64,000 nt of DNA, from assembly GCA_022072455.1 (NCBI GenBank), contig JAJVHY010000021.1, positions 62,001 to 126,000 on the forward strand. Direction: 5' to 3'. The position numbers were made by a program, and so were the translations under genes. Positions 61,635 through 64,000 of this stretch are shown in pieces. The notes below the pieces were generated by a model. It was not told the DNA's origin and did not search any database. It saw only the letters and a list, made by a program, of their open reading frames with translations. Within the stretch, counting starts at the first letter, position 1, and each line of letters starts with the position of its first letter. The DNA comes from Verrucomicrobiia bacterium. Its GTDB lineage: Bacteria > Verrucomicrobiota > Verrucomicrobiia > Palsa-1439.

Positions 61635-62894
61635 TCACTCTCGCCGCCGCCGGTATGCTCGCACTTCCACAGGACCATCCGCAGCATACCACGGCAACAG
61701 GTCCGCCATTTGCATCAGAATCCACGGAATATCGGTATCCCCACCGTTCTTGGTGAAGACGATGTCATCGGCAATATACACGCACGAATGAATGGCCACG
61801 CCATCAGGCCGGACAAACATAATCACATCCCCAAACTCCGTTTCTCCCGGCACACGGTAGTAATCATGCGCCAGAGTCTCAGCCACAACGCTCGCTTGAC
61901 TAAACCGATTTTCAGGCGTCGCCGCAAAAAAGTTGAACGAACTCCAATGACAATCCGTGTAGACCGTGTCCGCATCGGCACGCGGCTCTGGATACGTGTA
62001 CAATCGCATCCGCGCGAATCGGGGCAGTAGATGCACGATATCCAGCAAATAACCGTCAGCTGTTTTCGGCAACGACCGCAGCAACGGCTCGATATCTTTG
62101 GCGCGGGTTGCCGGCGACCAGTAGCGCACCAAGGCGTCAATATCCGCCTCCGGCCGCAGTCGAAGATTGACGTGCAATGCCGCTTTCCGTGCCAGCGTTT
62201 TGATCAACCGGCTCCGCTCTGCGTCAGACTCCAACAACGGCAGGACAGTCGCCTGATCGGCAAACAGCAACGCATTGCCCCGTCGGTACACTAATTTCTC
62301 CACCAGAGCCACGGTAGCGGGCGCCAGCCCACTGTCCGCAAACCACTCCGCCGCCACCTCCGCGCGGATTCGCGCGGGGCGAAACTGCGTGATGTTGGCG
62401 GGATTCTTGCCCAACAATGTGTAGAACGCCGCGCGCGTCGCCGGGCTTAACCCCATGACGAATTCCGGCCGCGGACAGATAGTCAAATTATCCGTTGTTC
62501 GTTCACTGCGCTCTGGGGCCAACAGCTCCCGGCGCTCAGCCTCCGTCAGCGGCACCGCCGCCAAGAACATCCCAAAATCTGCCGATGTCGGCGCCGGCAA
62601 AACCCAGCGGACCGGCTCAATGTTATCAAAGTGCATCGGAATGTATTCGAGCGGTGGCTCAATCAAGATCCGCGTATATTCGAGTTCGCCCCATGGCCCA
62701 GGCCGACAACGCTGAATCCGTTGCTCCAGCAGCACAACCGAATTTGTGGTCGGAACATCTGTCCGGCGCTCCTCCGGTCGCCACCGCCACACCACCACCC
62801 ATGGGGCCAGAATGACCGCCGCCAAGAAAACCGCAACCCAACCAGACACATGAAACCCGCGACTTGGCATGTTGGCGAATGGCGGCTGACTCAT
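61635..62894 (-). CDS. Membrane-anchored protein with possible NlpC/P60-like C-terminus
   Basis: A 419-residue protein with one N-terminal membrane helix (GWVAVFLAAVILAPWVVVW). The middle (about 60-300) is helical and has no recognised domain. Near the end, TDCHWSSFNFF, then GETEFGDVIMFV and AIHSCVYIADD resemble the Cys...GD..F...H pattern of NlpC/P60 cysteine peptidases; a DUF1175-like fold is the main alternative. If correct it would act on the cell wall from the periplasmic side. A good promoter lies at 62938-62910, and it is transcribed divergently from the GH1 gene. Confidence 0.55.
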   Translation of the reverse strand: MSQPPFANMPSRGFHVSGWVAVFLAAVILAPWVVVWRWRPEERRTDVPTTNSVVLLEQRIQRCRPGPWGELEYTRILIEPPLEYIPMHFDNIEPVRWVLPAPTSADFGMFLAAVPLTEAERRELLAPERSERTTDNLTICPRPEFVMGLSPATRAAFYTLLGKNPANITQFRPARIRAEVAAEWFADSGLAPATVALVEKLVYRRGNALLFADQATVLPLLESDAERSRLIKTLARKAALHVNLRLRPEADIDALVRYWSPATRAKDIEPLLRSLPKTADGYLLDIVHLLPRFARMRLYTYPEPRADADTVYTDCHWSSFNFFAATPENRFSQASVVAETLAHDYYRVPGETEFGDVIMFVRPDGVAIHSCVYIADDIVFTKNGGDTDIPWILMQMADLLPWYAADGPVEVRAYRRRRE

Positions 62895-62909
62895 TGATGC
62901 AGTGTGGAA

Positions 62910-62938
62910 GTTGTAGCGAGGGCAGTCTCCGAGTGCAA
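62910..62938 (-). promoter_or_regulatory. Sigma70-like promoter of the NlpC/P60-like gene
   Basis: On the minus strand, TTGCAC (62938-62933) and TACAAC (62915-62910) are separated by 17 bp, with the ATG 16 bases further on. Confidence 0.5.
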
Positions 62939-62948
62939 GGCCGGCCTT

Positions 62949-62978
62949 TTCAACTCGCAGTCAGCGGGCCATTATGCT
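62949..62978 (+). promoter_or_regulatory. Putative promoter of the GH1 gene
   Basis: TTCAAC (62949-62954) and TATGCT (62973-62978) with an 18 bp spacer lie 12 bases before the GH1 start. Confidence 0.4.
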
Positions 62979-62990
62979 GATGATTGCATC

Positions 62991-64000
62991 ATGAGCTTTC
63001 CAAAAAACTTCCTCTGGGGTGCCGCCGCCGCTGCGTATCAAATCGAAGGCGCAGCACGGGCCGATGGCCGCGGCGAATCTGTTTGGGACATGTTCTGCCG
63101 CAAGCCCGGGGCCGTCTGGAATGGACAATCGGGGGCCGTCGCCTGTGACCATTACCGGCGGTTTAAGCGCGACGTCGCCATGATGAAATCACTCGGGCTT
63201 CAAGCCTACCGGCTGTCGGTCGCGTGGCCACGCGTGATTCCGAACGGCACCGGCAAGACGAACGCGAAGGGATTGGCCTTTTATGACAAGCTCATTGATG
63301 AATTGCTCGCGGCCGACATCCAACCGTTTGTGACGCTGTTCCATTGGGATTATCCGCTGCCGCTGTACAACCGGGGTGGCTGGCTCAACCGCGACAGCGC
63401 GGAGTGGTTTGCCGACTATACCAAAATTGTTGTGGCGAAACTGTCCGACCGGGTCAAGCACTGGATGACATTGAACGAGCCCTTTGCGTTCGTCGGCGTC
63501 GGCCACCAAAGCGGTCAGCATGCGCCCGGCGACAAGCATGCGTGGGCGGAGACGTTGCGAGTCGTCCACAATGTGTTGCGCTCACACGGCCGCGCCGTGC
63601 AAGTCATCCGCTCGCATGGAAAACTCAAACCACAGATCGGCTGGGCGCCGTGTGGGCGGACTTGCATCCCGGCCACGCCCAACGACATCCAGTCGGCGCG
63701 CGCCGCGATGTTTACAATCACCGAGCGCACGTTGTGGCAACACACGTGGTGGAGCGACCCGGTATTTTTCGGCCGTTACCCCGCCGAAGGGCTGAAAGTT
63801 TTTGGCGCTGACGCGCCGAAGATCGAACCGGGCGACATGCAGACGATCCAGCAACCGCTCGATTTCTTCGGTGTCAACATATACTGGGGCGACATCATTC
63901 GCGGCGGCAAGCAAATCCCACCGGCGGTCGGCCACGCGCTTACGACGTATGGTTGGACAGTCACGCCCGAGGCGCTGTACTGGGGCCCGCGGTTCTTGCA
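62991..64000 (+). CDS. GH1 beta-glycosidase, 3' truncated by the window end
   Basis: A retaining beta-glucosidase-type enzyme of family GH1. The frame is open from the ATG at 62991 to the window end (336 codons). It shows FLWGAAAAAYQIEGA (the GH1 N-terminal signature), YRLSVAWPRVIPNG, TLFHWDYPLPL, and TLNEP with the acid/base glutamate. The nucleophile (TENG) motif must lie beyond the window. No signal peptide, so likely cytoplasmic, hydrolysing imported di- or oligosaccharides. It belongs functionally with the GH88/esterase genes just upstream. Confidence 0.95.
   Translation, partial: MSFPKNFLWGAAAAAYQIEGAARADGRGESVWDMFCRKPGAVWNGQSGAVACDHYRRFKRDVAMMKSLGLQAYRLSVAWPRVIPNGTGKTNAKGLAFYDKLIDELLAADIQPFVTLFHWDYPLPLYNRGGWLNRDSAEWFADYTKIVVAKLSDRVKHWMTLNEPFAFVGVGHQSGQHAPGDKHAWAETLRVVHNVLRSHGRAVQVIRSHGKLKPQIGWAPCGRTCIPATPNDIQSARAAMFTITERTLWQHTWWSDPVFFGRYPAEGLKVFGADAPKIEPGDMQTIQQPLDFFGVNIYWGDIIRGGKQIPPAVGHALTTYGWTVTPEALYWGPRFL

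Noticed and set aside
1-64000. tRNA or rRNA genes
   Set aside because: I examined the intergenic gaps by eye and saw no cloverleaf with a TTCGA arm or rRNA-like sequence; a tRNAscan run would be decisive.

Overview
The window looks like chromosomal DNA of a GC-rich Gram-negative bacterium, most probably from the Verrucomicrobiota or a close relative in the PVC superphylum. That is an inference. It rests on the futalosine menaquinone genes, secreted GloVer-type and SBBP-type repeat proteins, several FHA-Ser/Thr kinases, a polysaccharide-degrading gene set (GH95, GH88, GH1) and a beta-barrel outer-membrane protein. I recognise no rRNA, tRNA, CRISPR array or complete insertion sequence.

Layout. 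1-5.8 kb: end of a cation/proton antiporter gene, then a minus-strand set with an outer-membrane protein, tyrS and rpsA (ribosomal protein S1), with a clear promoter and terminator for rpsA. 5.9-10.8 kb: accessory DNA with relics of a VapBC toxin-antitoxin pair, a very large FHA-kinase-TPR-WD40 protein and a HEPN-like protein. 10.8-15.3 kb: menaquinone operon mqnP-mqnE-mqnA-mqnC followed by an adenylate kinase gene. 15.3-20.7 kb: two paralogous secreted proteins, fmt, pgeF and a TMTC-like membrane protein. 20.9-28 kb: a tightly overlapping four-gene operon with a nucleotidyltransferase, a sugar kinase/pyrophosphorylase fusion, a GH95 fucosidase and a ketopantoate-reductase-like protein. 28-35.3 kb: ubiX, hemL, small membrane proteins, an FCY1-type cytosine deaminase, radC, a peptidoglycan amidase, hflX, miaA and a lone response regulator.

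35.4-46.2 kb holds large secreted proteins, three of which end in the same cysteine-bearing domain of about 150 residues that I do not recognise. 46.2-49.8 kb is an accessory island: an AT-richer NACHT ATPase (probable anti-phage STAND protein) and a split DNA methyltransferase. 49.9-55.4 kb is a three-gene unit with a polytopic membrane protein, a coiled-coil protein whose N-terminal membrane helix resembles ExbD/TolR/MotB, and an FHA-kinase with a membrane span, TPRs and leucine-rich repeats. It may be an undescribed ion-channel plus kinase signalling or defence system.

55.5-64 kb is a carbohydrate locus. A GH88 unsaturated glucuronyl hydrolase, an OYE-type oxidoreductase and an SDR form a coupled minus-strand operon, divergent from a KDPG-type aldolase, a DgoK-type kinase and an SGNH esterase. 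A decayed VOC-family gene, a possible NlpC/P60-like protein and the start of a GH1 glycosidase follow. The glycosidase, kinase and aldolase functions form a plausible route from unsaturated uronic acids to pyruvate and a triose phosphate.

Genes are very compactly arranged, with many ATGA or GTGA stop/start overlaps that imply translational coupling. Sigma70-like promoters with 16-18 bp spacers are recognisable in front of many units.
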